This document shows positions 44,983-54,249 of a DNA stretch of 64,000 nucleotides, one piece after another; within the stretch, counting starts at the first letter, position 1, and every line of letters starts with the position of its first letter. Under the pieces are notes generated by a model, which was given only the letters and a program-made list of their open reading frames with translations, was not told the origin of the DNA and did no database searches. Both the position numbers and the translations under genes were made by a program. Source of the DNA: DATIUV01 sp049322755 (GTDB taxonomy: Bacteria > Pseudomonadota > Gammaproteobacteria > Burkholderiales > UBA6910); the NCBI GenBank assembly GCA_049322755.1, contig JBMOQX010000007.1:99160-163159 (forward strand), in the 5' to 3' direction.

Positions 44983-45884
44983 GTCGGTCTCCTCGGCGCC
45001 GGCGGCGGTTCGTAGCCGCAGTGGATGCAGCGCTGTCGCGGCGAGTGGTCCAGCTTGGCGCACCGGGCACGGCGACCGAGCCGGCCGTAGAGCGCCGCCG
45101 CCGCCAGCATCCCCGCCACCGGCGCGGTGAAGTAGATCCAGAGGTGGGTCCAGACGGCGCCCGGCGCGGCGGACGCGAAGGTGCGCGCCGGGTTCATGCT
45201 CATGCCGCAGAGCGGCGCCTCGAAGGCGATGTACGCCGCCACCAGGATGCCGGCGGCGACCCCGGTGAGCCGCGCGTGACGCACCGAGTTGGAAACCGCC
45301 AGCACCGTCAGCATCAGCCCGAAGGAGATCGCGAACTCGGCGACCGCGGCGACACCGACGCCGGCCGCGCCGGGCAGCGTCGCCACGTACAGCACCGGCG
45401 GATCGCCGAACGCCGGCCCCAGCGCCGCCAGCACCAGCAGCACGCCGATCGTGCCGCCGATGAACTGGGCGGCGATGTAGAACGCCGCGTCCGCCGGAGC
45501 CACCTTGCCCAGCCGCAGGAAAGTGAGCGTCACCGCGGGATTCAGGTGCGCGCCGGAGCGCTGACCCCACGGCGAATAGATGATGCCCACCGCGGTGAGC
45601 CCCATCGCCAGCCCGATCAGCGCGCGCCGCAGGTCGGCGTCGGCGATGGCGGCGTGCGCCGGCGAGCCGGGATACTCCAGCAGCGTCGTGAACAGTCCGG
45701 CCGAGACCATGAAAACGCCCAGCCCCCAGGCCTCCATCAGGTACTCGGGCCAGTGCAGCCGCAGCGCGCGCGCCAGCGCGGCGACGCTCAGTGCGTCATC
45801 GCGCGGCCGGTGGTCCAGGGCGTGTTCTCGCGTATCCACGACAGTCGGACGATTGAGGAATGGGAACCACCCGTCACCGTTCAC
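44979..45884 (-). CDS. Aquaporin / MIP family channel
   Basis: A 301-residue channel with six expected helices and both NPA boxes, HLNPAVTLTF near residue 115 and SMNPARTFASAAPG near 232. The extended C-terminus (RARCAKLDHSPRQRCIHCGYEPP) contains a CxxC-like cluster unusual for aquaporins. Selectivity residues cannot be assigned with certainty; water or small neutral solutes are likely. It is translationally coupled with the DoxX-NDH-2 fusion gene. Confidence 0.88.
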   Translation of the reverse strand: MNGDGWFPFLNRPTVVDTREHALDHRPRDDALSVAALARALRLHWPEYLMEAWGLGVFMVSAGLFTTLLEYPGSPAHAAIADADLRRALIGLAMGLTAVGIIYSPWGQRSGAHLNPAVTLTFLRLGKVAPADAAFYIAAQFIGGTIGVLLVLAALGPAFGDPPVLYVATLPGAAGVGVAAVAEFAISFGLMLTVLAVSNSVRHARLTGVAAGILVAAYIAFEAPLCGMSMNPARTFASAAPGAVWTHLWIYFTAPVAGMLAAAALYGRLGRRARCAKLDHSPRQRCIHCGYEPPPAPRRPT

Positions 45885-45902
45885 CCGTCGCCCGTTGCCC
45901 GC

Positions 45903-48623
45903 TCACACCGTCACCGCTTCCCGCGGTGCTGCCGCCGGTGCCGGCGCCTGCTTGCGCCAGAACATCGGCACCGTGTCGCGGTAGCGCCGCTGCACCAGGT
46001 TCGCCACCAGGCCGGTCCAGCCGGTCTGGTGCATCGCCCCCAGGCCCAGCCCGGTGTCGCCGTGGAAGTACTCGTTGAACAGCAGCAGGTCCCTCCATGC
46101 CGGGTCGCTCTGGAACGGGCTCGGATGCGGCAGCGCCGGCACGCGGCCGTCGGCGCCGCGGCGGAACATGTCGGTGAGCCGTTCCGAGATTAGCGTGGCG
46201 ATCTCCCGCAGGCTGAGCCGCTCGCCGTCGCGGCACGGCACCGCTACCGTGAAGCCGTCGCCGTAGTAGCGGTGGAACTTCTCGATCGACTGCACCAGCA
46301 GGTAGTTGCACGGCATCCAGATCGGCCCGCGCCAGTTGGAGTTGCCGCCGAACAGCCCCGAGTTGGATTCGCCCGGCACGTACTCGATCAGCGCCTGGCC
46401 GATGCCCGGCAGCGTGCCCAGGTCGCGGCGCTCGGCATGGAGGCGCGAGACCGCGCGCACCCCGTAGGGCGAGAGGAACTCGTGCTCCGAGAGCACGCGC
46501 CGCAACACCGCCTTCAGCTGGCGCGGGTTCACCAGCGACAGCAGGTGCTCGCCGCGCTCGTTCTCCTGCACCGGGCAGTGGGTCACCGGGTGGCCGTCGA
46601 ACTCGCCGCGGTAGTGCTGCTCCAGCGTGGCGCGGAAGCGCGGCACGCGCCGGAGCAGCCGCTCGTCGATGACCTCGACGGCGAACAGCGGGATCAGCCC
46701 GACCCAGGAGAACACGTCGATGTGGCGCGCCTGGCCGTCCGGCGTCACCAGCAGGTCCTTGTAGAACCGGTCGCGCTCGTCCCACAGCGACAGCGCCCCG
46801 CTGTGGCCGGCAATGGAGTTGGCGATCGCCAGGAACTGGGTGTAGCACTGGATTGCCACGTCCTCGTAGTCGCGGTTCTCCGCCGCCAGCTCCAGCGCCA
46901 TCATGGTCATGTTGAGCGAGAACATCGCCATCCAGCCGGTGGCGTCGGCCTGCTTGAGCGAATAGCCTGGCGGCAACGGCTGCGAGCGGTCGTAGACCGA
47001 GATGTTGTCGAGCCCCAGGAAACCGCCCTCGAACACGTTGTTGCCGTCGGCATCCTTGCGGTTGAGCCACCAGGTGTAGTTCATCAGGAACTTGTGCAGC
47101 ACCCGGCCGAGGAAGTTGTAGTCCGCGCGCCCGCGCTGCACGCGCTCGGCGCGGAACACCTTGAGCGCCGCCCACGCCAGCACCGGCGGGTTGACGTCGC
47201 CGAACGCCCACTCGTAGGCCGGGATCTGGCCGTTGGGATGCAGGAAGTTCTCCTTCAGCAGCAGCTCCACCTGGTCCTTCGCGAAGTCCACGTCGGCGAG
47301 CGCCAGCGCGGCGCAGTGGAACGCCAGGTCCCACGCGGCGAACCAGGGGTACTCCCACTTGTCCGGCATCGAGATCACGTGCGCCGACTTGAGATGGCGC
47401 CAGTGGCGGTTGCGGCCCCATCTGCGCGCGGCGGGCGGCGGCAGCTGGTCGCCGTCGAGCCATTTCGCCACGTCGTAGTGGAAGAACTGCTTGGTCCAGA
47501 TCATCCCGGAGAGCGCCTGGCGCAGGATGTTGAGATCCTCGGGGCTCGCCTCCGGCAGCATCTCCTCGTAGAACACCGCGGCTTCCGACTGGCGGCGCGA
47601 GAACAGCGTCTCGCGCTTGTCGAACGGCGCGGCGAGCGCCGCCGCCGAGAGCGTCAGGCCGATGGTGACGCTGTGGCCGGGCTCGGCCGACACCGTGTGC
47701 CAGGCGGCGAACTTGGTGCCGCGCTGCTCCGGGTTCACCGCGCCCGCCTCGCCGTGGACGACGTGACGGTGGAAGGCGTCCTTGACGTACGGCGACGCAT
47801 TGGGCACGCCCCACAGCCGCCCGGCGTTGCTCTCGTTCTCGGTGTAGAGCGGGCGCGCCGGGTGGCGGCCGTAGAGGTGGTAGGTGCCCAGTTCTGGGTG
47901 CTCGGCGCGCACTGCCCACTGCGCGCCCCGGGGGGCGTCGATGGCGGCGAGCTGCGGCCTGGCGGCGGCGCCGCCCCAGCTCCAGGTGTTGCGGAACCAC
48001 AGCGTCGGCAGCAGGTGCAGCGTCGCGGGGCCGGGCCCGTGGTTGGTGGCGATGATGCGGATGTGGATCTCCTCCGGCCCCGCCTTGGCGTAGCGCACCT
48101 CCACGTCCCAGTAGCGGTTGTCGTCGAAGACGCCGGTATCCAGCAGGTTGAACGGCGGGTCGTGGCGCGAGCGGCGCGCGTTCTCTTGCACCAGCCGGGC
48201 GTAGGGATACTCGGCCTGCGGGTACTTGTAGAGGTAGCGCATCCAGCTGTGGGACGGCGTCGCGTCCAGGTAGAAGTAGTACTCCTTGACGTCCTCGCCG
48301 TGGTTGCCCTGGTTGCCGGTGAGCCCGAACGCGCGCTCCTTGAGGATCGGGTCGCGCCCGTTCCACAGCGCCAGCGCGAAGCACAGGTGCTGCTGCTCGT
48401 CGCTGATGCCGCCGAGGCCGTCCTCGTTCCAGCGGTAGGCGCGCGAGCGCGCCTGGTCGTGGTCGAAGTGCTCCCACGCGCCGCCGTACTCGCTGTAGTC
48501 CTCGCGCACTGTGCCCCAGGCGCGCTCCGACAGGTAGGGACCCCACCGCCGCCAGTTCTCGCGGCCCTCGCGCTGCGCCTCCAGGCGCCGGCGCTCGGCA
48601 TTCAGTTCGGTTTTCGCTTTCAT
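45903..48623 (-). CDS. Glycoside hydrolase, GH63-like glucosidase
   Basis: A 906-residue protein from the ATG at 48623 (MKAKTELNAERRRLEAQ). The C-terminal (alpha/alpha)6-barrel region matches GH63-type (mannosyl-oligosaccharide glucosidase-like) enzymes: KWEYPWFAAWDLAFHCAALAL, EWAFGDVNPPVLAWAALKVF, FLGLDNISVYDRSQPLP, and NSNWRGPIWMPCNYLLVQSIEKFHRYYGDGF. No signal peptide is present, so it is cytoplasmic. It is 19 bases upstream of the aquaporin gene and downstream of the amylo-1,6-glucosidase gene, separated by an inverted repeat. Bacterial relatives act on alpha-glucosides, e.g. glucosylglycerate or trehalose-like compounds; the substrate is unproven. Confidence 0.85.
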   Translation of the reverse strand: MKAKTELNAERRRLEAQREGRENWRRWGPYLSERAWGTVREDYSEYGGAWEHFDHDQARSRAYRWNEDGLGGISDEQQHLCFALALWNGRDPILKERAFGLTGNQGNHGEDVKEYYFYLDATPSHSWMRYLYKYPQAEYPYARLVQENARRSRHDPPFNLLDTGVFDDNRYWDVEVRYAKAGPEEIHIRIIATNHGPGPATLHLLPTLWFRNTWSWGGAAARPQLAAIDAPRGAQWAVRAEHPELGTYHLYGRHPARPLYTENESNAGRLWGVPNASPYVKDAFHRHVVHGEAGAVNPEQRGTKFAAWHTVSAEPGHSVTIGLTLSAAALAAPFDKRETLFSRRQSEAAVFYEEMLPEASPEDLNILRQALSGMIWTKQFFHYDVAKWLDGDQLPPPAARRWGRNRHWRHLKSAHVISMPDKWEYPWFAAWDLAFHCAALALADVDFAKDQVELLLKENFLHPNGQIPAYEWAFGDVNPPVLAWAALKVFRAERVQRGRADYNFLGRVLHKFLMNYTWWLNRKDADGNNVFEGGFLGLDNISVYDRSQPLPPGYSLKQADATGWMAMFSLNMTMMALELAAENRDYEDVAIQCYTQFLAIANSIAGHSGALSLWDERDRFYKDLLVTPDGQARHIDVFSWVGLIPLFAVEVIDERLLRRVPRFRATLEQHYRGEFDGHPVTHCPVQENERGEHLLSLVNPRQLKAVLRRVLSEHEFLSPYGVRAVSRLHAERRDLGTLPGIGQALIEYVPGESNSGLFGGNSNWRGPIWMPCNYLLVQSIEKFHRYYGDGFTVAVPCRDGERLSLREIATLISERLTDMFRRGADGRVPALPHPSPFQSDPAWRDLLLFNEYFHGDTGLGLGAMHQTGWTGLVANLVQRRYRDTVPMFWRKQAPAPAAAPREAVTV

Positions 48624-48650
48624 CGCTCGCTCCCGATCGAAGTTCGTTTT

Positions 48651-48733
48651 AACCGCAAAGGACGCGAAGGACGCCAAGGAATACGAATTCCTGACGCCCG
48701 GTTTCCTTCGCGTCCTTAGCGTCCTTGGCGGTT
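48651..48733. repeat. Inverted-repeat element at the end of the debranching-enzyme gene
   Basis: The left arm 48651-48681 (AACCGCAAAGGACGCGAAGG...) and the right arm 48702-48733 (...CGTCCTTGGCGGTT) are inverted copies around a 20-base centre, forming a long hairpin. The right arm supplies the last five codons (NRQGR) and the stop of the neighbouring glucosidase gene, so insertion has altered its C-terminus. Similar AACCGCAAAGGACGCGAAGG units are dispersed elements in many proteobacteria. Confidence 0.75.
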
Positions 48734-50800
48734 CATCACGGCCGCAACGGCGTGCGACAAATGACTCTCCGGCCGCTCGGCGGCGCGGCGCGCCTTCTCC
48801 AGCCGCCACCACGCCTCCAGCGTGCAGGCCACCGACCACGCCTGGCACGGCGCGCCGCGGGGCGTGTGGGGCGCGGCGCCGTCGAAGATCTCGGACACCG
48901 AGCCCAGTGCGGCGTCGGCGAGGTGATCGCGCACCGGCTCCAGCAGCCGCTGCGCCGCTGCGGCGTCGCCGTGGACGCGGAAATGGGCGAGCGCGTAGTG
49001 CCCCAGCAGCCACGCCCACACCGGCCCCTGGTGATACGAGCCGTCGCGCTCCCAGACGTCGCCGGTGTAGTGCCCCCGGAAGTCCGGATGCGCGGGATCC
49101 AGCGAGCGCAGGCCGTAGGAAGTCAGCAGCTCGCGGCCCACCAGCGCCACCACCCGCGCCTGCAGTTCGGCGGAAAGCGGTGAATGCGGCAGGCTCACCG
49201 CCAGGATCTGGTTCGGGCGCATTGTCGCGTCGTCGCCGGCAGGGCCGTCGATCACGTCGTAGAGCCCCTTGCCGTCCGGCGTGACGAAGCGCGCGAAGCT
49301 CGCCGCGGCGCGCTGTGCGAGGTCCGTGAACGGCTGCGCATCCTCGCCGATGCGCCCGGCCAGCGCCGCCATCGCGGCCAGCGCGTTGAACCACAGCGCG
49401 TTGATCTCCACCGGCTTGCCGATGCGCGGGGTCACCACCCAGTCGCCCACCTTGGCGTCCATCCAGGTGAGCTGCACGCCCGCCTCGCCAGCCCGCAGCA
49501 GGCCGTCGGCGGGATCGACGCCGATGCCGTAGCGCGTGCCCTTGACGTGCCAGTCGACGACGTCCTTCAGCACCGGGAACGCGGCGCGCGCCGCGTCCAG
49601 GTCGCCGCTGGCCTCCACGTAGGCGCGCCACGCCTCGATGTACCAGAGCGCGGCGTCCACGGTGTTGTAGTCCGGCTTCTCGCCGGCGCCGGGGAAGACG
49701 TTGGGCAGCATGCCGCGGTCGACGAAACGCGCGAACGTCTCCAGGATGCGGCGCGCGCTGGCGTAGCGGCCGGTGGCAATGGCGATGCCCGGCAGCGCGA
49801 TCATGGTGTCGCGGCCCCAGTCGCCGAACCACGGGTAGCCGGCGATCACCGACTCGCCCTCCGGCAGCCCCGGCAGCGGCCGCGCGAACACGAACGAGTC
49901 CGCCGCCAGCACCAGCCGCTGCACCCACTCCGGCGCGCTCGCCACCTCCGGCACCACGCAGCGCGCGCGGGCCAGCGTGCCCAGGTCGTGGGCGCGGAAG
50001 CGGCGCATCGCCTCCTCCAGGTAGGGCGACGCGTCGGCATCCAGCGACGCGACGATGCCGCACCACTTGCCCGGCGTGAGCCGGGGCTGCGCCTCGCCCA
50101 CGCACAGGTGCGCGTCGCGGTCCGGCAGCCCGCGCTCCTGCTCGGCGGTGAGCGCGAAGTTCTCGATCCAGTCGTGGCGCGTGGCGACGCTGCCGCCGGG
50201 CGCCCGCAGCCACAGCGTGTAGGCTCCGGGCACGGTCACCCGGAGCCGCTCGCCGTCGGCCTCCAGCACCGGGTTGAAGTCCCAGGGGCGCGTGCTGCCG
50301 TGGTGGTCGCGCGCATTCACCAGCAGCTTCACCCGCAGCGCCGCCGGCGGCGCATCGGGGGGCGCGTCCAGCCGGTACGCGAGGTAGGTGGTATTGGCGC
50401 CCGGCTCCATCCACACGCGGTACTCCAGGCGCCGGTCGCCGACGGCGAAGGTCCACACCGGCATCCGCCCCTCCAGCTCGAACGCCTCCAGGTGAACGTC
50501 GCCGCGGGGCTCCAGCGCGCCGTCGCCCCAGCGGTTGGTGAACAGCGGCACTTCGCGGCCGCCGTCCGCCAGCGTCGCCTCGGCGCGGGCGAACACCAGC
50601 ACGCGGCCCAGCGGCGGGTGCACCGGCGCCACCAGCAGGCCGTGATAGCGGCGCGTGAGGGTGCCGGCCACGGTGCCCGCGGCGTAGCCGCCCAGGCCGT
50701 TGCCAAGCCACCATTCGCGCCGCTCCGCCTCCGGCAGGACGCCGCACACCTCGCGGCCGAAACGGATCGGGTGCGGCAGCGCGCCGTTCATCGCGTTCAT
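48716..50800 (-). CDS. Amylo-alpha-1,6-glucosidase / glycogen debranching enzyme-like
   Basis: A 694-residue protein. The N-terminal beta-sandwich GDE_N-like domain (about 15-260; EWWLGNGLGGYAAGTVAGTLTRRYHGLL) is followed by an (alpha/alpha)6 barrel with GYPWFGDWGRDTMIALPG near 350, DAALWYIEAW, and TGDVWERDGSYHQGPVWAWLLGHY near 585. These are signatures of the GH133/GDE_C group. It hydrolyses alpha-1,6 branch points of glycogen-like glucans. Its final residues are encoded by an inverted-repeat element. It lies between the GMC oxidoreductase and GH63-like genes, all leftwards. Confidence 0.9.
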   Translation of the reverse strand: MNAMNGALPHPIRFGREVCGVLPEAERREWWLGNGLGGYAAGTVAGTLTRRYHGLLVAPVHPPLGRVLVFARAEATLADGGREVPLFTNRWGDGALEPRGDVHLEAFELEGRMPVWTFAVGDRRLEYRVWMEPGANTTYLAYRLDAPPDAPPAALRVKLLVNARDHHGSTRPWDFNPVLEADGERLRVTVPGAYTLWLRAPGGSVATRHDWIENFALTAEQERGLPDRDAHLCVGEAQPRLTPGKWCGIVASLDADASPYLEEAMRRFRAHDLGTLARARCVVPEVASAPEWVQRLVLAADSFVFARPLPGLPEGESVIAGYPWFGDWGRDTMIALPGIAIATGRYASARRILETFARFVDRGMLPNVFPGAGEKPDYNTVDAALWYIEAWRAYVEASGDLDAARAAFPVLKDVVDWHVKGTRYGIGVDPADGLLRAGEAGVQLTWMDAKVGDWVVTPRIGKPVEINALWFNALAAMAALAGRIGEDAQPFTDLAQRAAASFARFVTPDGKGLYDVIDGPAGDDATMRPNQILAVSLPHSPLSAELQARVVALVGRELLTSYGLRSLDPAHPDFRGHYTGDVWERDGSYHQGPVWAWLLGHYALAHFRVHGDAAAAQRLLEPVRDHLADAALGSVSEIFDGAAPHTPRGAPCQAWSVACTLEAWWRLEKARRAAERPESHLSHAVAAVMNRQGR

Positions 50801-50825
50801 GGTGGTCTCCTCCCCGGGGGCGCGG

Positions 50826-52253
50826 TCAGTGCGGCTGCAGGTGGCTGGCGACCCGCAGGCCCCAGGCGTAGATCGTGAGCGCCGGGTTGACCCGGCTCGA
50901 GCGCGGCAGCGCGCTGCCGTCGGCGACGAACACGTTGGCGAGCCCGTGCACGCGGCCTTCGGCGTCCACCACCGAGCGCGCGGGATCGCTGCCGGCCATC
51001 AGCGTGCCGCAGGCGTGGGCGGTGGCGGCCAGCGGCATGCGCTTGACGACGCTCAGGTAGCCGAGGCCCAGCAGGCGGCGGCGCACCGCCCGGGTCAGGC
51101 GCTCGTGCTCGGCCTGCGCCGCCGGCAGCCGCGCGGCGTCGTAGTCGAGCTGCGGACGCGCGGCGCCGTTGACCTTCGCCACCACCCGGTTGTCGGGGTG
51201 GGAGCCGTCCTCGGTGGTGAGCCAGAAGCCGTAGGCGCGCCGCCCGATGGCGTCGGTGATCCACCGCGGCACGAAGGCGGGCGCCTCGACGCGCACGATC
51301 TCGCCGTCCAGCCAGCCGGTGTTCTGCACGCTGGAATGGGGGAAGCGCTCGTTCAGCAGCAGCGTGGTCTTGCGCAGCAGGTCGGTCTGGGGCCGGAACG
51401 AGATCGCCACCAGCGCGCTGTTGAGGTGGCACTTGTAGTTGCGCCCCACCTGCGCCGCGCAGGGCAGCTGCCGGTCGAGTCCGGTCAGCTCCAGGTAGGT
51501 GTGCAGCAGCCGCGGCGAGTTGAGCGCGCCCCCCGCCAGCACCACGGCGGCGGCGCCGAACTCGCGGCCGTCGGCGGTCACCACGCCGGTGACGCGGCGC
51601 GGCGAGCCGGGGTCGGGCTTGAGCGCCACCACCGCCGCGCCGGTGCGGATCTCCAGGTTGGCCTGGTGGCGCACCCGCTCCAGCAGCGCCACCTGGGCGT
51701 CGCTCTTGCGCCCCGACGGCAGCGCGAAGCCGTCGAAGTGGGTGGCCTCTTCCCGGTCCTCGTAGATCGCCGGGTCCAGGCCCACCGGCAGCGGCTGCCT
51801 CTCCCAAGCCGGGTCGGCGGCGCGGATGCCGCTGACGATGCGCTCCAGGTCCGGCTCGATGGGAAACGTGCGCACCGCCAGCAGCCGCTCGGCCTCGTCG
51901 TAGAACGGCGCCAGCTCGTCGTAGCTGATGGGCCAGCCGACGCACTGGTGCTGCGTGTCGGCGCCGAACTCGAACGGCGCGAAGCGCAGCAGCGCCGCGC
52001 CGTACCACTTGGTCTTGCCGCCCAGGTTGGCGAACTCGGAGGGTTGCAGCGTGTTGTCGCGGGCGTCGATCCACAGCTCGGAATGTTTGAACATCCCGAG
52101 CTTCAGCACCTTCTCCACCGACAGCGTGCTGCGGTCCCGCGGCAGCGCCTCGCCGCGCTCCAGCAGCAATACCCGCCGGCCCGACTGGCTCAGGTGATAC
52201 GCCGCCGCCGATCCGCCGGCCCCGGACCCCACGATGATCACGTCGTAGTTCAT
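50826..52253 (-). CDS. GMC-family FAD oxidoreductase
   Basis: A 475-residue protein. It begins MNYDVIIVGSGAGGSAAAYHLSQSGRRVLLLERG, the FAD-binding Rossmann motif, and has the GMC signatures GGKTKWYGAAL near 85 and GGALNSPRLL near 260. The C-terminal block ACGTLMAGSDPARSVVDAEGRVHG...VADGSALPRSSRVNPALTIYA carries the catalytic-site region, with Asn rather than His at the second position of the usual HxxN/HxxH pair. It oxidises an alcohol or sugar-related substrate; no signal peptide is seen. It is 25 bases upstream of the debranching-enzyme gene. Confidence 0.88.
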   Translation of the reverse strand: MNYDVIIVGSGAGGSAAAYHLSQSGRRVLLLERGEALPRDRSTLSVEKVLKLGMFKHSELWIDARDNTLQPSEFANLGGKTKWYGAALLRFAPFEFGADTQHQCVGWPISYDELAPFYDEAERLLAVRTFPIEPDLERIVSGIRAADPAWERQPLPVGLDPAIYEDREEATHFDGFALPSGRKSDAQVALLERVRHQANLEIRTGAAVVALKPDPGSPRRVTGVVTADGREFGAAAVVLAGGALNSPRLLHTYLELTGLDRQLPCAAQVGRNYKCHLNSALVAISFRPQTDLLRKTTLLLNERFPHSSVQNTGWLDGEIVRVEAPAFVPRWITDAIGRRAYGFWLTTEDGSHPDNRVVAKVNGAARPQLDYDAARLPAAQAEHERLTRAVRRRLLGLGYLSVVKRMPLAATAHACGTLMAGSDPARSVVDAEGRVHGLANVFVADGSALPRSSRVNPALTIYAWGLRVASHLQPH

Positions 52254-52287
52254 GGTTTTTTCCTTTTCACTTCTTCTCGCCACAGTT

Positions 52288-52360
52288 CGCGACCCTCGCG
52301 TCCTTTGCGGTTCAAGCCGGTCTTTCGCATGGGTTCCTCTGGGCCTCGGCGTCTCAGCGG
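52288..52360. repeat. Degenerate copies of the two dispersed repeats
   Basis: Single-arm, decayed versions of the elements at 48651 and 36697 occur side by side: CGCGTCCTTTGCGGTTCAA (52297-52315) and TTCCTCTGGGCCTCGGCGTCTCAGCGGTGG (52334-52363). Neither has a partner arm. They lie between the GMC and cyclase-like genes. Confidence 0.4.
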
Positions 52361-52372
52361 TGGAAGAAGCGC

Positions 52373-53368
52373 TCAGTAAATCGCCGCCGGCGACACCACC
52401 GCCGCGGTGGAGCCGCGTGTCTTGGCGTGGGTAACGACGAACAGGAATTCGTAGACCTGCCGCTTCGCCAGTTCCTCGGTGGCCAGGTTCTCCAGGCCGA
52501 ACAGGCCCAGCTTCACGTACATGGTCTGGGGCACCAGGAACGGGCGCTGCGGGTCCTCGCCCGGCACCGGGCCGTAGCTCCAGGTGTCGGCGCCGGTGAT
52601 GGCGACGCGCCGCTGATAAAGCCACGCCACCACCGCCAGCCCCGGCCCCGGCTCGCCGGAGAGGAACTCGGCGTTGTCGCGCCCGTAAAGCCCGCCCCAG
52701 CCGGTGTGGAACAGCACCGCGTCGCCGGCGCCGACGCTGACGTTCTGGCGCGCGAGCGCGCCCTCCACGTCGGCGACCGTGATCACGTAGCCCTTGGCGA
52801 GCCGCGCGACGCCCTTGTACGCCGCCACGTCCACCAGCACGCCGCGGGTGACGATCGGCGGCACCGTCTCCATGCCGAAGCGGTTGAGCCCGTACGGCTC
52901 CACCACCTGCTGCGCGGTCCAGCCGTTGTAGAAGCGGTCGCCGATCTGGATGTGGCCGATGGAGTCGAGCTGCGTGCCGACCTGGAACGTGCCGGCCTGG
53001 ACCTCGGTGATCCAGTTGATCTGGTTGCGGCCCCAGCCCTTCTCCACCGCGTCGGGACGGCGCGGGTTCTCGAAGTAGGGCGAGACGTCCACGGTCTGGT
53101 GCCAGTAGCGGCCCGGAAACTTGGGCGTGTTGCCGTCCAGCACCCGGCCCAGGTCCACCACCGCGCCTTGCTTCACCAGCGCCGCCGCGCGCGCCACCAC
53201 CTCGGGTCTGAGTTCGTTCAGCGTGCCGATCTGGTCGTCGGCGCCGTAGCGGCTCGGCCACCACGGCGCCTGGCCGTCGGGCAGCCGTCCGGCGGGCGGC
53301 GGCGACGCCAGGGCGACACCGGCCGCCAACGCCAGCGACGCGGCGCCGTGGGCGAGGACGCGCAGCAT
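52373..53368 (-). CDS. Secreted cyclase / kynurenine formamidase-like family protein
   Basis: A 331-residue protein with a signal peptide (MLRVLAHGAASLALAAGVALA, cleavage near 22). The rest belongs to the putative cyclase family (DDQIGTLNELRPEVVARAAALVKQG, then GHIQIGDRFYNG and GDAVLFHTGWGGLY). In place of the usual metal motif HxGTHxDxxxH this protein reads QVGTQLDSIGH, so two of the metal histidines are Gln. The activity may therefore be altered or use other ligands. The substrate is unknown. It lies one base before the SDR gene's end and is probably in the same operon. Confidence 0.82.
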   Translation of the reverse strand: MLRVLAHGAASLALAAGVALASPPPAGRLPDGQAPWWPSRYGADDQIGTLNELRPEVVARAAALVKQGAVVDLGRVLDGNTPKFPGRYWHQTVDVSPYFENPRRPDAVEKGWGRNQINWITEVQAGTFQVGTQLDSIGHIQIGDRFYNGWTAQQVVEPYGLNRFGMETVPPIVTRGVLVDVAAYKGVARLAKGYVITVADVEGALARQNVSVGAGDAVLFHTGWGGLYGRDNAEFLSGEPGPGLAVVAWLYQRRVAITGADTWSYGPVPGEDPQRPFLVPQTMYVKLGLFGLENLATEELAKRQVYEFLFVVTHAKTRGSTAAVVSPAAIY

Positions 53369-53369
53369 G

Positions 53370-54239
53370 TCAGCCTCCGTGCCGGAACTCGGGGTACAGC
53401 GTCATGCCGCCGTCCACGTAGAGCGTGGCGCCGGTCACGTAGTCGGAGTGGTCCGAGGCGAGCCACACCGCGGCGCGCGCGATGTCGCGGGTCTCGCCGA
53501 CGCGGTAGTACGGAATCAGCTTGAGCAGCGCGCGCTCGGCCTCCTCGGTGGCCCACGCCGCGGTGTTGATCGGCGTCTTGATGGCGCCCGGCGACACCGC
53601 GTTGATGCGGATCTTGCGCCCGGCGTACTCCTGCGCCAGCGTCTTCATGAACATCGACACGCCGCCCTTGCTGGCCGCGTAGTTGGCGTGGCCGGCCCAG
53701 GGAATGACGTCGTGCACCGACGAGACGCAGATGATCTTGCCCGCCGAGCACGACAGCTCGGGCTTCACGCCGCGGCGCAGGAACTCGCGGATCGCCTCGC
53801 GCGCGCACAGGAACTGTCCGGTGAGGTTCACCCCGATCACCTTGTTCCATTGCGCCAGCGTCATCTCGTGGAACGCCGCGTCGGCCTGCAGCCCGGCGTT
53901 GTTCACCAGGATGTCCACCGAGCCGAAGGCGTCGATGGTCCGGCGGAACATCGCCTGCACCTGGGTTTCGTCGGACACGTCGGCCTTGACCGCGATGGCA
54001 CGGCCGCCCGCAGCCTTGATCTCGTCGACGATCGTCTGCGCCCGCTCCTCGCCGGAAACGTAGTTCACCACCACCGCGGCGCCGGCCTCGGCCAGCCCGC
54101 GCACGATGCCCTCGCCGATGCCGGAGTTGGCGCCGGTGACGATGGCGCGCTGGCCGTCCAGGTGGGTCTCGCGGATGCCCACGCCGTGCAGGCGCGTCTC
54201 GCACACGCCGCAGGCGGCGCCGTTGCTCACGTCGTTCAT
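53370..54239 (-). CDS. Short-chain dehydrogenase/reductase (glucose 1-dehydrogenase-like)
   Basis: A 289-residue classical SDR. The NAD(P) loop is TGANSGIGEGIVRGL near 36-50, NNAG is at NILVNNAGLQ, and the active site is SSVHDVIPWAGHANYAASKGG (Ser...Tyr-x3-Lys). NYVSGEERAQ after beta-2 points to NADP or dual preference. About 25 extra residues precede the core, including two cysteines. It is followed closely by the cyclase-like gene and preceded by a DoxX gene. Confidence 0.9.
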   Translation of the reverse strand: MNDVSNGAACGVCETRLHGVGIRETHLDGQRAIVTGANSGIGEGIVRGLAEAGAAVVVNYVSGEERAQTIVDEIKAAGGRAIAVKADVSDETQVQAMFRRTIDAFGSVDILVNNAGLQADAAFHEMTLAQWNKVIGVNLTGQFLCAREAIREFLRRGVKPELSCSAGKIICVSSVHDVIPWAGHANYAASKGGVSMFMKTLAQEYAGRKIRINAVSPGAIKTPINTAAWATEEAERALLKLIPYYRVGETRDIARAAVWLASDHSDYVTGATLYVDGGMTLYPEFRHGG

Positions 54240-54249
54240 GGCACTCCCC

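Noticed and set aside
45903..50747. One very long leftward frame apparently fusing the GH63-like protein with sequence across the debranching-enzyme gene
   Set aside because: The upper part is the shadow of the debranching enzyme in another frame (Arg/Ala/Gly-rich). The real protein starts at 48623.
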